DNA from: Diaphorobacter limosus
GTDB taxonomy: Bacteria > Pseudomonadota > Gammaproteobacteria > Burkholderiales > Burkholderiaceae_C
Direction of reading: 5' to 3'
NCBI RefSeq assembly: GCF_033100095.1
Contig: NZ_CP136921.1
Span: 94,501-158,500, forward strand
DNA: 64,000 nt
Position numbers and translations under genes: made by a program. Below are positions 26,649 to 35,855 of this stretch, one piece after another. The notes under the pieces are model-generated. The model had not been told where the DNA came from and ran no database searches. It worked only from the letters and a program-made list of their open reading frames with translations. Within the stretch, counting starts at the first letter, position 1. Each line of letters starts with the position of its first letter.

Positions 26649-28682
26649 TCAAGCTGCCAATGCCTCGGTGGGTTCATCCGCCACGGCTTTGGTATCGTCC
26701 GGGGCGTCCTGCTTCGGGCCTTCTTCCTGCGGCTCTTCGGCCTTGAAGATGGCGGGCATCCAGCCCGTACCCTCGGCCAGTCGCGCCGCCTCGCTGGCAA
26801 TGTCGGCCTTCTTGAGCTTCGCCAGCCGGTTGACGGAATCCGGCGCAAACTCGCCCACGGCATCCAGAATCACGGCCTTCGGAACGTGCTTAAAGTAGCC
26901 TTCCGCAGTCGGCTTCCACCATGCAGCCATATCAAGGCCCACTGCCTGCGCCAGTTCCGCGCCGGGCTGGTGCGGCGTGGCGCGTGGCGTCACCACGTCC
27001 ACCGTCGAAGCCACGCACACGGCCAGCAGCTTCACCAGCTCGCCTTGCTCCATCGCCAGCAGCGCGGCGAACAGTTCGGCGCTGTCCTGCGGCAAGGCGT
27101 CGCCCGTGACTTGCTGCAATTCGCGCAGAGCCACGGCGGCGGGCGATTCCGGCCAGTCCGGGGCCATGCCTTCCAGCCGGTCTTGCACCGTGAGGCGCAC
27201 GCCCAGCGGGAGGTCGTGGCCGTGGTAGCGGCCCTGCAGGACGGTCTGCACCATGCCATACACCAGTGCGGCCAATGCCACCTGCGGATGCTGGGCCACC
27301 TCGATTTGCAGCGCGGCGGTGCGGTGGGCGCTCAGGCGCTGAGCCAGCCTGTCGGAAATCGCTGCGACCTTGGGCGCTTCGTCTTCCTCGCCTTCGTCCT
27401 CGTTCGCGGTATCCGCGCCGCTGAAACCCTGCCGCAGCTTTTCCAGCGTGCGAAGGGCTTTCGCCTCGACCTCGCGCAGCAGCCCACGATGAATCACGGC
27501 CTGCCCGTTGCGGTCGATGGTGATGACGGCACCGGCTGCGGCCTTCACGTTCGAGGCATACCCTTGCAAACCATCCTCCAGCGCCTGCAACTGCTCGCCC
27601 AGGGCTTCGCCTTCCTCCTGCAGAGCATCGGCCTTGTCCTCGTCCTCGGCGTCCATCGCGGCATCCACAGCTTCGGCGACTTCCTGCATCTTGGTTTGCA
27701 GCTTCTCGATGCGCTGCGCTTCGCGCTTATTCGGCTCGCGGCGTTCCCTCGGAGCACGTTGGAAGGCTTGCAGGTCGGCATACGTGGTAGCGGGCGCAGC
27801 GTCCACCCACGCCCATCCCTCGGCGCGAACCGTGGCGGCGATGCCCGTCAGCTTGTCTTGCGCCAGCCGCTCCAACAAACCCGCATCGTTGAGATACACG
27901 CCCGCGTCATCTTCCGCGAACAGATCGCGCCGGATGCCACCGCCTGCGGCTTCGTAGGTATCCAGCCCCACAAACCGCACCAGCGGATGCCGATGGGCGT
28001 CAATTTCGCGCTCGGTCAGCCGTTCCCGCAATGCAGACGGGCCGCGCTGCCACTGCGGCGCATCGTAGAACGCGCTTTCCTGCGCAGCGTGGTCATCGGT
28101 GATGGATAAGGCCATCAACTGATCGAGCGTGACGGCATCGGCGCGATAGTCGGCTATCAATCGCGGCGAGACATTGGCGAGTTTCAGGCGGCGTTGCACC
28201 ACCAGCGGCGTGACGGAAAAATCCGCTGCAATGTCCTCAATGGGTCTGCCTTCGGCCACCAGCGCGGCGAATGCCTCGAACTGGTCGGCGGGGTGCATAG
28301 CTTCGCGCTGCACGTTCTCGGTGAGGCTGGCCGTGCGGGCCGTGCCGTCGGCCACCAGCAGGCAAGGCACTTCCCATTCCTTGCTGATGCGGTGCTTTTT
28401 CGCCAGCAGCTTCAACGCGGCCAGCCTGCGGCCACCGGCCACCACCTCGTAATGCTCGCCATCGGCGGATGCAATCACGATCAGGTTTTGCAACAGGCCC
28501 ACACGCTGGATGGATGCAGCCAACTCGGGAATGGACATGCGCGGGGTCTTGCGCACGTTGCGGCCCGTGGGGCGCAGCACCAGCCGCGACAGCGGCACCA
28601 GAATCAGGTTCTTCGTGGGGTCGGCAGCTTCCAGCGCAGGGGCTTGGATGGCGCGGGCTTCGGTTTGGGTGACGGCGTTCAT
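26649..28682 (-). CDS. parB: ParB/RepB/Spo0J-family protein (large form)
   Basis: A 677-residue protein. The ParB N-terminal domain covers about residues 28-125 (IPELAASIQRVGLLQNLIVI, VVAGGRRLAALKLLAKK, TENVQREAMHPADQ). The KorB-like helix-turn-helix follows (EDIAADFSVTPLVVQRRL, about 150-170). The central part is a charged coiled coil (about 330-400, REAQRIEKLQTKMQEVAEAV), and the end is acidic. It is far from parA here. In this ICE family such long ParB proteins may act in stabilisation or as nuclease-like factors. The catalytic function is not evident from the sequence. Confidence 0.88.
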   Translation of the reverse strand: MNAVTQTEARAIQAPALEAADPTKNLILVPLSRLVLRPTGRNVRKTPRMSIPELAASIQRVGLLQNLIVIASADGEHYEVVAGGRRLAALKLLAKKHRISKEWEVPCLLVADGTARTASLTENVQREAMHPADQFEAFAALVAEGRPIEDIAADFSVTPLVVQRRLKLANVSPRLIADYRADAVTLDQLMALSITDDHAAQESAFYDAPQWQRGPSALRERLTEREIDAHRHPLVRFVGLDTYEAAGGGIRRDLFAEDDAGVYLNDAGLLERLAQDKLTGIAATVRAEGWAWVDAAPATTYADLQAFQRAPRERREPNKREAQRIEKLQTKMQEVAEAVDAAMDAEDEDKADALQEEGEALGEQLQALEDGLQGYASNVKAAAGAVITIDRNGQAVIHRGLLREVEAKALRTLEKLRQGFSGADTANEDEGEEDEAPKVAAISDRLAQRLSAHRTAALQIEVAQHPQVALAALVYGMVQTVLQGRYHGHDLPLGVRLTVQDRLEGMAPDWPESPAAVALRELQQVTGDALPQDSAELFAALLAMEQGELVKLLAVCVASTVDVVTPRATPHQPGAELAQAVGLDMAAWWKPTAEGYFKHVPKAVILDAVGEFAPDSVNRLAKLKKADIASEAARLAEGTGWMPAIFKAEEPQEEGPKQDAPDDTKAVADEPTEALAA

Positions 28683-28748
28683 GGTGAATCTCCAATCGAG
28701 TGAAACAAGGGAATGGAGGGGAAACCGCCCCTCCGACGGGGGGAACGG

Positions 28749-29573
28749 TCAGGCTTTGAGGGCGCGCATACCATCGGCCAGCAGCCACAGGGCGCGGTTC
28801 AGGCGCACATCGGAATCAATGCCCTGCACGGGGCGGGTGCGCTGGCGGCGTCCGTTGGCGCTGCGGCCATGCAATCCGCCCTTGGTCAAGTTCTCCTGTG
28901 CGCGGTTGAACACGCTCCACAGGTCGGGGCGGCGGTCGTCAAACCGGCGCGGCATCAGGATTTGTGACTCGGTGACGGGCGCGGGCTTGTTCGGGTCGTC
29001 GTACTTGAGGGCCAATGCGGCACGGGCGAATACTTCGGCCTCGCCATCGTCGAGCGTGACGGCCCGCATTGCTTCGCGGTTTTCCTTCACGCGCTCGAAG
29101 CCGCTCAACACTTGATAAGCGCCTTCGACGACGTGCCCGGCCACATCGCCTTTGTGGGGTACGCGCACGTCCGCCACGGTGTCGCCGCAGACAAGGCCAT
29201 TGCTGCAAACGAAGCGGAACATCCCGGCCAGCATCTGATAGCTGCTGGTGCCGTCATGGGAGTTCAGCAGCACGATTTCATTGGCTTCCGCGCCGTTGAT
29301 CTGGCTGGCGTGGCGCAGCCGGATCATGTGTTTGGTGTGCTCGCGGCGGCCTTCATCGCGCACGCGGGTCTGCGTCACCATGAAGGGTTGAAACCCCTCC
29401 TTGCGAAGCTCGGTCAGCACCGTGGCGGTGGGGATGTAGGCGTACCTCTGCGAACGGCTTTCGTGCGGCGCTTCCGCGAAGATGGACGGGGCCACACGGT
29501 GAATCTGGTCATCAGACAGCGGGGAATCGCTGCGCAGTACCGGGGAGTGGGAAGCGAAACGGGTTGCAAGCAT
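28749..29573 (-). CDS. DUF932 protein (plasmid/ICE leading-region type)
   Basis: A 274-residue protein starting MLATRFASHSPVLRSDSPLSDDQI with AGGAGA before the ATG. Core motifs RYAYIPTATVLTELRKEGFQP and IVLLNSHDGTSSYQMLAGMFRFVCSNGLVCG define DUF932. These proteins are encoded in many conjugative elements and are expressed early on entry; the molecular role is unclear, although they are often grouped with antirestriction genes. A long leader with a large inverted repeat precedes it (29,736-29,834). Confidence 0.88.
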   Translation of the reverse strand: MLATRFASHSPVLRSDSPLSDDQIHRVAPSIFAEAPHESRSQRYAYIPTATVLTELRKEGFQPFMVTQTRVRDEGRREHTKHMIRLRHASQINGAEANEIVLLNSHDGTSSYQMLAGMFRFVCSNGLVCGDTVADVRVPHKGDVAGHVVEGAYQVLSGFERVKENREAMRAVTLDDGEAEVFARAALALKYDDPNKPAPVTESQILMPRRFDDRRPDLWSVFNRAQENLTKGGLHGRSANGRRQRTRPVQGIDSDVRLNRALWLLADGMRALKA

Positions 29574-29735
29574 GGTCTTTCTCCTGACAAAGTTGGCTGT
29601 TGAAAAAAACCGCATACCGGATTCCTAGATTCGGAGCCCAGCCTTTCGGCTGTTCGGTGCGGTCGGCACGAGGAACCCGGTCGGCCCTGTTGCCACCGTC
29701 TTTCCTGAGTTCATCGCCCGCGACGGTCAGGAGCG

Positions 29736-29834
29736 CGCGCCCGTGTGCCGTCAAGGAGATAAGCGCAGGGTTGGTGCGGCCCGCAGGCGCAGCCGAGGAC
29801 ACGGCCCTGCGCGCCTTGACGGCACACGGGCGCG
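29736..29834 (-). repeat. Large inverted repeat in the DUF932 leader
   Basis: Two perfect 21-base arms, 29,736-29,756 (contains CCCGTGTGCCGTCAAGG) and 29,814-29,834, are separated by 57 bases. Within the loop, GCGCAGGG (29,763) pairs with CCCTGCGC (29,805) and extends the stem by eight pairs. No open frame across it looks real. It lies about 160 bases upstream of the DUF932 start. Confidence 0.8.
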
Positions 29835-29879
29835 GGCTACAGTCGCGGACAAGGTGATGAAGTCAGGGAAGACGGCTGG

Positions 29880-30020
29880 ACATGGCAACGGCCGCCTTGA
29901 TGTGCAGACCGCACGGCAAGCGAAGCGCGCAGGCCCGAAGCTGGAAGCCGGGCCGGAGGCGTCAGCCGAGCGGAGCGAAGGAACGATGGAAGCCCGACAG
30001 GGGCGAGACGCCGGAGGCGG
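29880..30020 (-). repeat. Structured element G (E/F-type core with longer loop)
   Basis: On the minus strand it holds TGACGCCTCCGGCC, a longer loop, and then GGGCCTGCGCGCTTCGCTT, matching the core of copies E (30.7 kb) and F (37.6 kb). The stem bases are the same but the loop is expanded. It is part of a 570-base non-coding stretch (29,574-30,151) with no gene. Confidence 0.6.
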
Positions 30021-30151
30021 CTCGATGCGCAGCACGACAGCGCGACCGGCCATCTCCTTGGGGGCCGGGGACGCCCAACCATCAAAGCCGAAGAAACCAC
30101 AGGGTCAGGGCGAGCACACGCAAGGCATCGTGGATCTGCTGCGAATGGAAT

Positions 30152-30304
30152 CTGGCCGATTCGGCGTAGCCGGGTCGGCGGTGCTCAGGGGCGCCAAGCC
30201 TGCGCGGCGGGGATAGCCCGTAGGGCTTTCCCCTGGAGAGCAAGCCGAAGGCGCGCAGGCATCGCGCCGCGTGGGCGCGATGCGAAGGGGCATCCCGCGA
30301 CGCC
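30152..30304 (-). repeat. Structured intergenic element, copy D
   Basis: Shares with copies A and B the central hairpin GGGGAAAGCCC..GGGCTATCCCC and the end hairpin (here CCGACCCGGC..GCCGAATCGG). Its first hairpin is GCATCGCGCC..GGCGCGATGC. It directly follows the 3' end of the DUF2958 copy 2 gene. Confidence 0.6.
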
Positions 30305-30315
30305 CCAGGGCCGGG

Positions 30316-30666
30316 TCAGACGACGACCCGCCCGGCCAGCCGCGCATCGCGCGCATAGGCGCTCAACCGCTTCTCGGCGCGGAACGACAGGTCGCGTTCG
30401 ATCGGCAGGCCCAGCCCGCCGCGCACCATCGCCAGTTCGCCCAGACTGACCCAGCCGATTTCCGGCATCCCCAGGCCCAGGTCGCAAAGACCAAAGGCGT
30501 GGTCATGGTCATCGGGATCAATCTCGGTCAGCAGCCAGGTCGCGCCGGCATCCGGCGTGAACAGCTTGACCACGGGCGCCGGATCGAAGTCCGGGTTCTC
30601 CAGAGATTCGCGGCCGTTGGCCAGCAGCACGATGCGCTGCTCGGCAGTGATGAGTGCGTTGTTCAT
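30316..30666 (-). CDS. DUF2958 protein, copy 2
   Basis: A 116-residue paralogue of the 21.3 kb protein. It has the same core (PVVKLFTPDAGATWLLTEIDPDDHDHAFGLCDLGLGMPEIG) and begins MNNALITAEQRIVLLANG. The ATG at 30666 is preceded by AGGAG and by a short leader hairpin (CGGGC-AATTCC-GCCCG on the minus strand). Structured element E lies immediately upstream, so this is one of the genes probably controlled by that element. Molecular role unknown. Confidence 0.8.
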   Translation of the reverse strand: MNNALITAEQRIVLLANGRESLENPDFDPAPVVKLFTPDAGATWLLTEIDPDDHDHAFGLCDLGLGMPEIGWVSLGELAMVRGGLGLPIERDLSFRAEKRLSAYARDARLAGRVVV

Positions 30667-30712
30667 GGTGAACTCCTGAAAGGTTGCCGGGCGGAATTGC
30701 CCGACCCTTCCA

Positions 30713-30989
30713 GGGCACGGCACGGCGCAGCGCAAGCAGTCAGGGGTCAACGACGGCCGCCAGGACGCAAGCGCTATCGGCGCGCAGCCCTTGACGGCGA
30801 GCACGCCGTGGCACGATGAAGGGAATAGCAAGACCGCCTCCCTCGCACCTCCACGCGCTGAGTTTTCGGCAAGCGGAGCGCGCAGGCCCGAGAGGGCCGG
30901 AGGCGTCAGGGGTCAAAGCCGAATGGCCGCGATTCGGCACGAAGCGCGGGGCGCAGCCCGCGAGCCCGACGGTGGCACGCCGGGACGCC
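30713..30989 (-). repeat. Structured intergenic element, copy E (leader of DUF2958)
   Basis: About 277 bases, highly similar to copy F before radC. On the minus strand: GGCCATTCGGCTTTGACCCC, TGACGCCTCCGGCC-CTCTC-GGGCC hairpin, CGCGCTCCGCTTGCC, then a variable part and a block with GCCGTCAAGGGCTGCGCGCC. It ends shortly before the ribosome site of DUF2958. Confidence 0.7.
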
Positions 30990-31000
30990 ATGAGGGTTAC

Positions 31001-31029
31001 TTGCGCTATGATTCAATAAACGTTGTATT
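31001..31029 (+). promoter_or_regulatory. arsR promoter/operator
   Basis: -35 TTGCGC (31,001) and -10 TGTATT (31,024-31,029), spacer 17. The imperfect dyad TTCAATA...TATTATGAA overlaps the -10 and reaches the arsR start, as expected for an ArsR site. The -10 is only 8 bases before the ATG, so the transcript may be almost leaderless. Confidence 0.6.
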
Positions 31030-31037
31030 ATGAAACC

Positions 31038-31367
31038 ATGAACGAAGATCAAGCTGTTTCCGCCCTCGGCGCCCTAGCTCACACCCAACGCCTGCGCGTA
31101 TTTCGCGCCTTGGTCGTCGCAGGCTCCGAGGGGCTGACGCCCAGCGTCCTCGCCGACCAGCTCGACGTGGCCCGCAACTCTTTGTCCTTCCACTTGAAGG
31201 AACTGGCCCATGCCGGCCTCGTCACCATCGAACAGCAAGGCCGCAACCTGATCTACCGCGCCGACTTCGCGCAGATGAATAGTCTGCTTGGCTACATGAC
31301 CGAGCACTGCTGCCAGGGCGGCGTATGCGAAGTCACTGAATCGCCCTTCACCTGTGCCTCCTGCTGA
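31038..31367 (+). CDS. arsR: Arsenic-responsive repressor ArsR
   Basis: A 109-residue winged-helix repressor. The ATG at 31038 is chosen over 31023 because the family starts at MNEDQAVSALGALAH. The helix-turn-helix is VLADQLDVARNSLSFHLKELAHAGLV. Arsenite is probably bound by C-terminal cysteines (C91, C92 and C97 in HCCQGGVC), as in the Acidithiobacillus-type ArsR, and not by the CVC motif of the E. coli type. It is the first gene of the arsenic operon. Confidence 0.92.
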   Translation: MNEDQAVSALGALAHTQRLRVFRALVVAGSEGLTPSVLADQLDVARNSLSFHLKELAHAGLVTIEQQGRNLIYRADFAQMNSLLGYMTEHCCQGGVCEVTESPFTCASC

Positions 31368-31379
31368 AAGGAACTCTCC

Positions 31380-31451
31380 ATGAAGCGCTTCCACGTCCAC
31401 CTGCATGTCGATGGCCTGAACCGCGAGTTGCGAAACATCGGCCAAGAGTGA
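31380..31451 (+). pseudogene. Remnant of arsI/cadI-like glyoxalase-family gene
   Basis: The 23-residue frame begins MKRFHVHLHVDGL, the start of the ArsI (C-As lyase)/CadI family (normally MKRFHVHVHVDDL and some 140-170 residues). After 13 residues the similarity ends and a stop follows. GGAACT precedes the ATG. It lies where arsI is often found, between arsR and arsD. An internal deletion is the best explanation. Confidence 0.7.
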
Positions 31452-31493
31452 AGAGCGTCACTTCATCAACAACCAGACTTGAAAGGACACCCC

Positions 31494-31853
31494 ATGCCAA
31501 ACATCCAGATTTTCGACCCGGCGCTGTGTTGCAGCACCGGCGTATGTGGCGTTGAAGTGGATCAAAACTTAGTGAACTTCGCCGCCGATGTGGATTGGGC
31601 CAAGCAAAACGGTGCTCAGGTCGAACGCTTCAACCTGGCACAGCAACCCCTCGCTTTCGCCGAAAACCCAACCGTGAAAGGCTTTTTGCAACGCTCGGGC
31701 CAAGAGGCGCTGCCCCTGGTTCTGGTCGATTGTGAGGTGGCCTTGGCCGGCCGCTACCCCAGCCGAAGCGAATTGACCCGCTGGGCTGGCATCGAGGCGC
31801 CCGAAGCCTCTCCAGCCCAAAACACCTGCTGCTCTGGCGACCGCTGCTGCTAA
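31494..31853 (+). CDS. arsD: Arsenite metallochaperone ArsD
   Basis: A 119-residue protein that carries As(III) to ArsA. The ATG at 31494 follows AAAGGA. The essential vicinal cysteines C12-C13 and C18 are present (DPALCCSTGVCG), as are the C-terminal pairs C112-C113 and C118-C119. The fold is thioredoxin-like. It is followed after 13 bases by arsA. ArsD is also a weak repressor in some systems. Confidence 0.95.
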   Translation: MPNIQIFDPALCCSTGVCGVEVDQNLVNFAADVDWAKQNGAQVERFNLAQQPLAFAENPTVKGFLQRSGQEALPLVLVDCEVALAGRYPSRSELTRWAGIEAPEASPAQNTCCSGDRCC

Positions 31854-31866
31854 ATAAGGAGATCCC

Positions 31867-33633
31867 ATGCACTTCCTGACCCAGGCGCCTCGCTTCCTTT
31901 TTTTCACCGGAAAAGGGGGCGTCGGCAAGACCTCCATCGCCTGCGCAACGGCCGTACAACTTGCGGCCCAGGGCCAGCGCGTGCTGCTCGTCAGCACCGA
32001 TCCGGCTTCCAACGTGGGGCAGGTTTTCGGCGAACGCATCGGCAACCACATCACGGCGATTCCCGCCGTACCGAACCTATGGGCGCTGGAGATCGACCCA
32101 CAGGCGGCAGCGCAAGCCTACCGTGACCGCATTGTCGGCCCGGTGCGAGGCGTGCTGCCCGACGACGTGGTGCGCGGCATCGAAGAATCCCTGTCGGGTG
32201 CCTGCACCACGGAAATCGCCGCCTTCGACGAGTTCACGGCCTTGCTGACCGACTCGGCGCTGACGCAGGATTACGCGCACATCATCTTCGACACGGCCCC
32301 TACCGGCCACACCATCCGCCTGCTGCAACTTCCGGGCGCGTGGAGCGGTTTTCTGGAAGCGGGCAAGGGCGATGCGTCGTGCCTGGGGCCGCTGGCGGGC
32401 CTGGAAAAACAGCGCAGTCAGTACAAGGCTGCGGTGGAGGCACTGGCCGACCCCTTGCGCAGCCGCATGGTGTTGGTGGCCCGTGCGCAGCGCCCCACAC
32501 TGCGCGAGGCGGCACGCACCCATGAAGAACTGGCCGCCATCGGCCTGTCGCAGCAACACTTGGTCATCAACGGTGTCTTCCCCGCCGGCGAGGCCGAAAA
32601 CGACCCACTCGCCGCCGCCATCTACCAAAGAGAGCAAGCCACACTGGCCACCATTCCGCAGGCACTGCAGGCCTTGCCTCGGGATCAAATCGCGCTCAAG
32701 CCGTTCAACCTCGTCGGCCTCGATGCCCTGCGTCACCTGCTGGTCGATACCGACGCCACGCATGGCGCCGATGCCATCCAGCTGCCCGACCAGATCAATG
32801 CGCCAGACTTGTCCGCCTTGGTCAACGAGATTGCCGCCGATGGACATGGACTGGTCATGGTGATGGGCAAGGGCGGCGTGGGCAAGACCACGCTGGCCGC
32901 TGCCATCGCCGTGGAGCTGGCGAGCCGGGGCTTGCCCGTGCACCTCACCACCTCCGACCCGGCCGCGCACCTGGCCGATACGTTGGAAGGCTCGCTTCCC
33001 AACTTGGCGCTCAGCCGTATCGACCCTCAGGAAGCTACGGCGCGCTACCGCCAGCATGTGATGGAAACCAAGGGCGCGCAGCTCGATGCCGAAGGCCGCG
33101 CCCTGCTGGAAGAAGACTTGCGTTCGCCCTGTACCGAGGAAATCGCGGTGTTCCAGGCGTTCTCCCGCGCCATCCGCGAAGGGAAACGGAAGTTCGTGGT
33201 GATGGACACCGCGCCCACCGGCCACACCTTGTTGCTGCTCGACGCCACCGGCGCCTACCACCGCGACATTGCCCGGCAGATGGGGGAGACGGGCGTTCAC
33301 TTCACGACGCCGATGATGCAGTTGCAAGACCCCAAGCAGACGAAGGTGCTCATCGTCTCGCTCGCCGAGACCACACCGGTGCTGGAAGCGGCCAACCTGC
33401 AAGACGACCTGCGTCGTGCAGGTATCGAGCCGTGGGCGTGGGTCGTCAACAACAGCGTGGCGGCCGCGCACCCGCATTCCCCGCTGTTGCGCCAGCGCGC
33501 GCGCAACGAGCTGCGCGAGATCGACGCTGTGGCCACGAAGCACGCGCAGCGTTACGCCATCGTGCCGCTGCTGACGGAGGAACCGGTGGGTGTGGAACGC
33601 CTGCGGGCTTTGGCGAATTGGAGGGTTTCATGA
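31867..33633 (+). CDS. arsA: Arsenite efflux ATPase ArsA
   Basis: A 588-residue ATPase with two homologous halves, each with a P-loop: GKGGVGKT at 15-22 and again near 334-341. The DTAPTGHT signature occurs in both halves, and the metal-site cysteines are in the [14 protein letters not shown] and [14 protein letters not shown] segments. It drives the membrane pump. Here the pump is Acr3, not ArsB, a combination known in betaproteobacteria. The stop overlaps the acr3 start (ATGA). The last 60 bases recur at 35.6 kb. Confidence 0.96.
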   Translation: MHFLTQAPRFLFFTGKGGVGKTSIACATAVQLAAQGQRVLLVSTDPASNVGQVFGERIGNHITAIPAVPNLWALEIDPQAAAQAYRDRIVGPVRGVLPDDVVRGIEESLSGACTTEIAAFDEFTALLTDSALTQDYAHIIFDTAPTGHTIRLLQLPGAWSGFLEAGKGDASCLGPLAGLEKQRSQYKAAVEALADPLRSRMVLVARAQRPTLREAARTHEELAAIGLSQQHLVINGVFPAGEAENDPLAAAIYQREQATLATIPQALQALPRDQIALKPFNLVGLDALRHLLVDTDATHGADAIQLPDQINAPDLSALVNEIAADGHGLVMVMGKGGVGKTTLAAAIAVELASRGLPVHLTTSDPAAHLADTLEGSLPNLALSRIDPQEATARYRQHVMETKGAQLDAEGRALLEEDLRSPCTEEIAVFQAFSRAIREGKRKFVVMDTAPTGHTLLLLDATGAYHRDIARQMGETGVHFTTPMMQLQDPKQTKVLIVSLAETTPVLEAANLQDDLRRAGIEPWAWVVNNSVAAAHPHSPLLRQRARNELREIDAVATKHAQRYAIVPLLTEEPVGVERLRALANWRVS

Positions 33634-34673
33634 TCCGCGCTGCCTCGCCCATGGGCCTGTTCGAGCGCTACCTGACGCTCTGGGTCGCGCTGTGCATCCT
33701 GGCCGGGCTGGCTCTGGGCAACCTGATGCCAGAGCTGTTCAGTGCACTGGCAGCCATCGAATACGCCTCGGTCAACCTCATCGTCGCCGTGCTGATCTGG
33801 GCCATGGTGTACCCGATGATGATCGCCATTGATCTGGGTTCGCTCAAGGCCGTGGGCCGGCGACCAAAGGGGCTGGTGATCACGCTGACGATCAACTGGC
33901 TGATCAAGCCCTTCACCATGGCGGCGCTGGCGGTGCTGTTCTTTGAGTATCTGTTGGCTGATCTGATCAACCCGGGTGATGCTCAGCAATACATCGCCGG
34001 CCTGATCCTGCTGGGCGCCGCGCCTTGCACCGCCATGGTCTTCGTGTGGTCACAAATGACTCGGGGCGATCCGAATTACACGCTGGTGCAGGTCTCGGTG
34101 AACGACCTGGTGATGGTGGTGGCGTTCGCACCCATCGTCGCCCTGCTGCTGGGCGTCACCGAAATCGCCATCCCCTGGGAAACCTTGGTGCTGTCGGTGG
34201 TGCTTTACATCGTGCTACCCCTGATCGCAGGCTGGTGGACGCGCAAGCGCCTGACCGCCCAGGGCGGCGAGGCGGCCGTCTCGGACTTCACCGCGCGCAT
34301 CAAGCCTGTCTCCATGCTCGGCCTGCTGCTCACCGTGGTGCTGCTGTTCGGCTTTCAGGGCCCGGTGATCCTGGCCCAGCCCACGCTGATTGCGCTGATT
34401 GCCTTGCCCATCCTGATCCAGTCCTACGCCATCTTCGCCCTGGGCTATGCCTGGGCCTGGGCCTGGCGCCTGCCGCACCCGATTGCCGCACCCTGCGCAA
34501 TGATCGGCACGTCCAACTTCTTCGAGTTGGCGGTGGCCGTGGCTATTGGCCTGTTTGGCCTGAACTCGGGCGCGGCGCTGGCCACCGTGGTTGGCGTGCT
34601 GGTCGAGGTGCCAGTGATGCTGTCCCTGGTGGCTTTTGCCAACCGCACGCGCGTGCGTTTTGCAGCGTTATGA
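33630..34673 (+). CDS. acr3: Arsenite permease Acr3
   Basis: A 347-residue membrane protein with ten helices. The essential cysteine is C133 in [14 protein letters not shown], and the conserved [11 protein letters not shown] and [14 protein letters not shown] segments are present. It exports As(III), alone or with ArsA. It is of the Acr3 family and not the ArsB antiporter family, although the gene is often called arsB. A truncated copy of the first 60 codons lies between arsM and arsC. Confidence 0.95.
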   Translation: MIRAASPMGLFERYLTLWVALCILAGLALGNLMPELFSALAAIEYASVNLIVAVLIWAMVYPMMIAIDLGSLKAVGRRPKGLVITLTINWLIKPFTMAALAVLFFEYLLADLINPGDAQQYIAGLILLGAAPCTAMVFVWSQMTRGDPNYTLVQVSVNDLVMVVAFAPIVALLLGVTEIAIPWETLVLSVVLYIVLPLIAGWWTRKRLTAQGGEAAVSDFTARIKPVSMLGLLLTVVLLFGFQGPVILAQPTLIALIALPILIQSYAIFALGYAWAWAWRLPHPIAAPCAMIGTSNFFELAVAVAIGLFGLNSGAALATVVGVLVEVPVMLSLVAFANRTRVRFAAL

Positions 34674-34723
34674 CGAATGTCGGCAAACGGGTATCTGGAA
34701 CCTCTCACCTAAGGAGCCCATCT

Positions 34724-35605
34724 ATGGACAAGCCGAATGCCTGCTGCGCCTCTGCGGCGCAGCCCAACGTATCGTTGACGTCAATGAGTGACGATGCGCA
34801 TCGCCGTACCGTGCGAGATGCCTATGCCCAGGTGGCTCAGGTCAGCGGCAAAGGACAAAGCGGCGGCAATGCTTCGAGTTGCTGCGGCGTCAGCGACGAT
34901 GGCGCCATCAACACGCTCATCTCCACCCGTCTGGGTTACAGCCAGGCCGACTTGGATCTGGCGCCCGCTGGCGCCGACATGGGTCTGGGCTGCGGCAATC
35001 CCAAGGCCATTGCCGCACTGAAGCCGGGCGAAACAGTCGTCGACCTGGGATCGGGCGGTGGCTTCGACTGCTTCCTGGCCGTTGGCGAGGTGGGGCGCAG
35101 CGGCCAGGTGATCGGCGTTGACATGACCCCGGAGATGGTCTCCAAGGCACGTGCCAATGCGCTAAAGGGTCAATACGAAAACGTGGAGTTCCGCCTCGGC
35201 GAGATCGAGCACCTGCCGATTGCCGATGCTGTTGCCGACGTGGTGATCTCCAATTGCGTCATCAACCTGTCGCCCGACAAGCCCCAGGTGTTCCGCGAGG
35301 CTTTCCGCGTGCTCAAGGCCGGAGGGCGGTTGGCCATTTCCGACGTGGTCGCGACTGCCCCGCTGCCCGAGGACATGCGCAACGATGCCGCGCTCATTGC
35401 CGGGTGCATGGGCAACGCATCGCTGATTGCCGACCTGGAGGCGATGATGCGTGCCGCCGGATTCGAGCAGATCCGCATCCAGCCGAAAGACGAGTCGAAG
35501 ACCTTCATCGAGGACTGGGCGCCGGGACGCAAGGTCACCGACTTCGTCGTCTCGGCCACGATCGAAGCCATCAAGCCGGGCACCACGCCGTCGCATCTCT
35601 CATGA
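34724..35605 (+). CDS. arsM: Arsenite S-adenosylmethionine methyltransferase ArsM
   Basis: A 293-residue enzyme that methylates As(III) to volatile or exported forms. AAGGAG precedes the ATG at 34724. The SAM motif [10 protein letters not shown] is at about 107-116. Arsenic-binding cysteines are C53/C54 (SSCCGVS), C178 (SNCVINLSP) and C228 (AGCMGNA). The N-terminus has an extra CC pair. Presence of arsM with a broken arsI means that the ICE could produce methylarsenite but not demethylate it. Its stop overlaps a small frame holding an acr3 remnant. Confidence 0.95.
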   Translation: MDKPNACCASAAQPNVSLTSMSDDAHRRTVRDAYAQVAQVSGKGQSGGNASSCCGVSDDGAINTLISTRLGYSQADLDLAPAGADMGLGCGNPKAIAALKPGETVVDLGSGGGFDCFLAVGEVGRSGQVIGVDMTPEMVSKARANALKGQYENVEFRLGEIEHLPIADAVADVVISNCVINLSPDKPQVFREAFRVLKAGGRLAISDVVATAPLPEDMRNDAALIAGCMGNASLIADLEAMMRAAGFEQIRIQPKDESKTFIEDWAPGRKVTDFVVSATIEAIKPGTTPSHLS

Positions 35606-35841
35606 CTGAAGGGCCCGTGGGTGCTAAAGCGCCTGTGGGCCTTGGCGAGCTGGAGAGTGTCATGGCCCGCGCTGCCTCGCCTATGGGCCGATTCGAACGC
35701 TACCTGCCGCTTTGGATGGCGCTGTACGTTCCGAGCGGCCCAGCCTTGGGCCACCTCATGCTTGGGCTGCTCAGCATATTGGCAACCATCGAATACGCCT
35801 GGGCCACTGGAACACAGATCCCCAACCCTACGAATTTCTGA
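35602..35841 (+). pseudogene. Truncated arsA-acr3 junction (acr3 remnant)
   Basis: The 79-codon frame repeats the end of arsA and the beginning of acr3: PVG...LGELESV matches the arsA tail region, and [18 protein letters not shown] matches acr3 residues 3-20. Similarity runs to ATIEYA and then breaks off. Both DNA copies (33,570-33,775 and 35,602-35,806) can be aligned with about 75-80% identity. It probably marks where a second ars set was deleted. Confidence 0.85.
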
Positions 35842-35855
35842 GTCGGCATACAGCA

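Noticed and set aside
29600..30260. Several plus- and minus-strand frames of 80-160 codons
   Set aside because: They lie over the inverted repeat and structured elements, have Arg/Pro/Ala-rich composition and no ribosome sites.
22158..30304. Repeated blocks as a CRISPR array
   Set aside because: Copies are far apart, of unequal length and without regular spacers.
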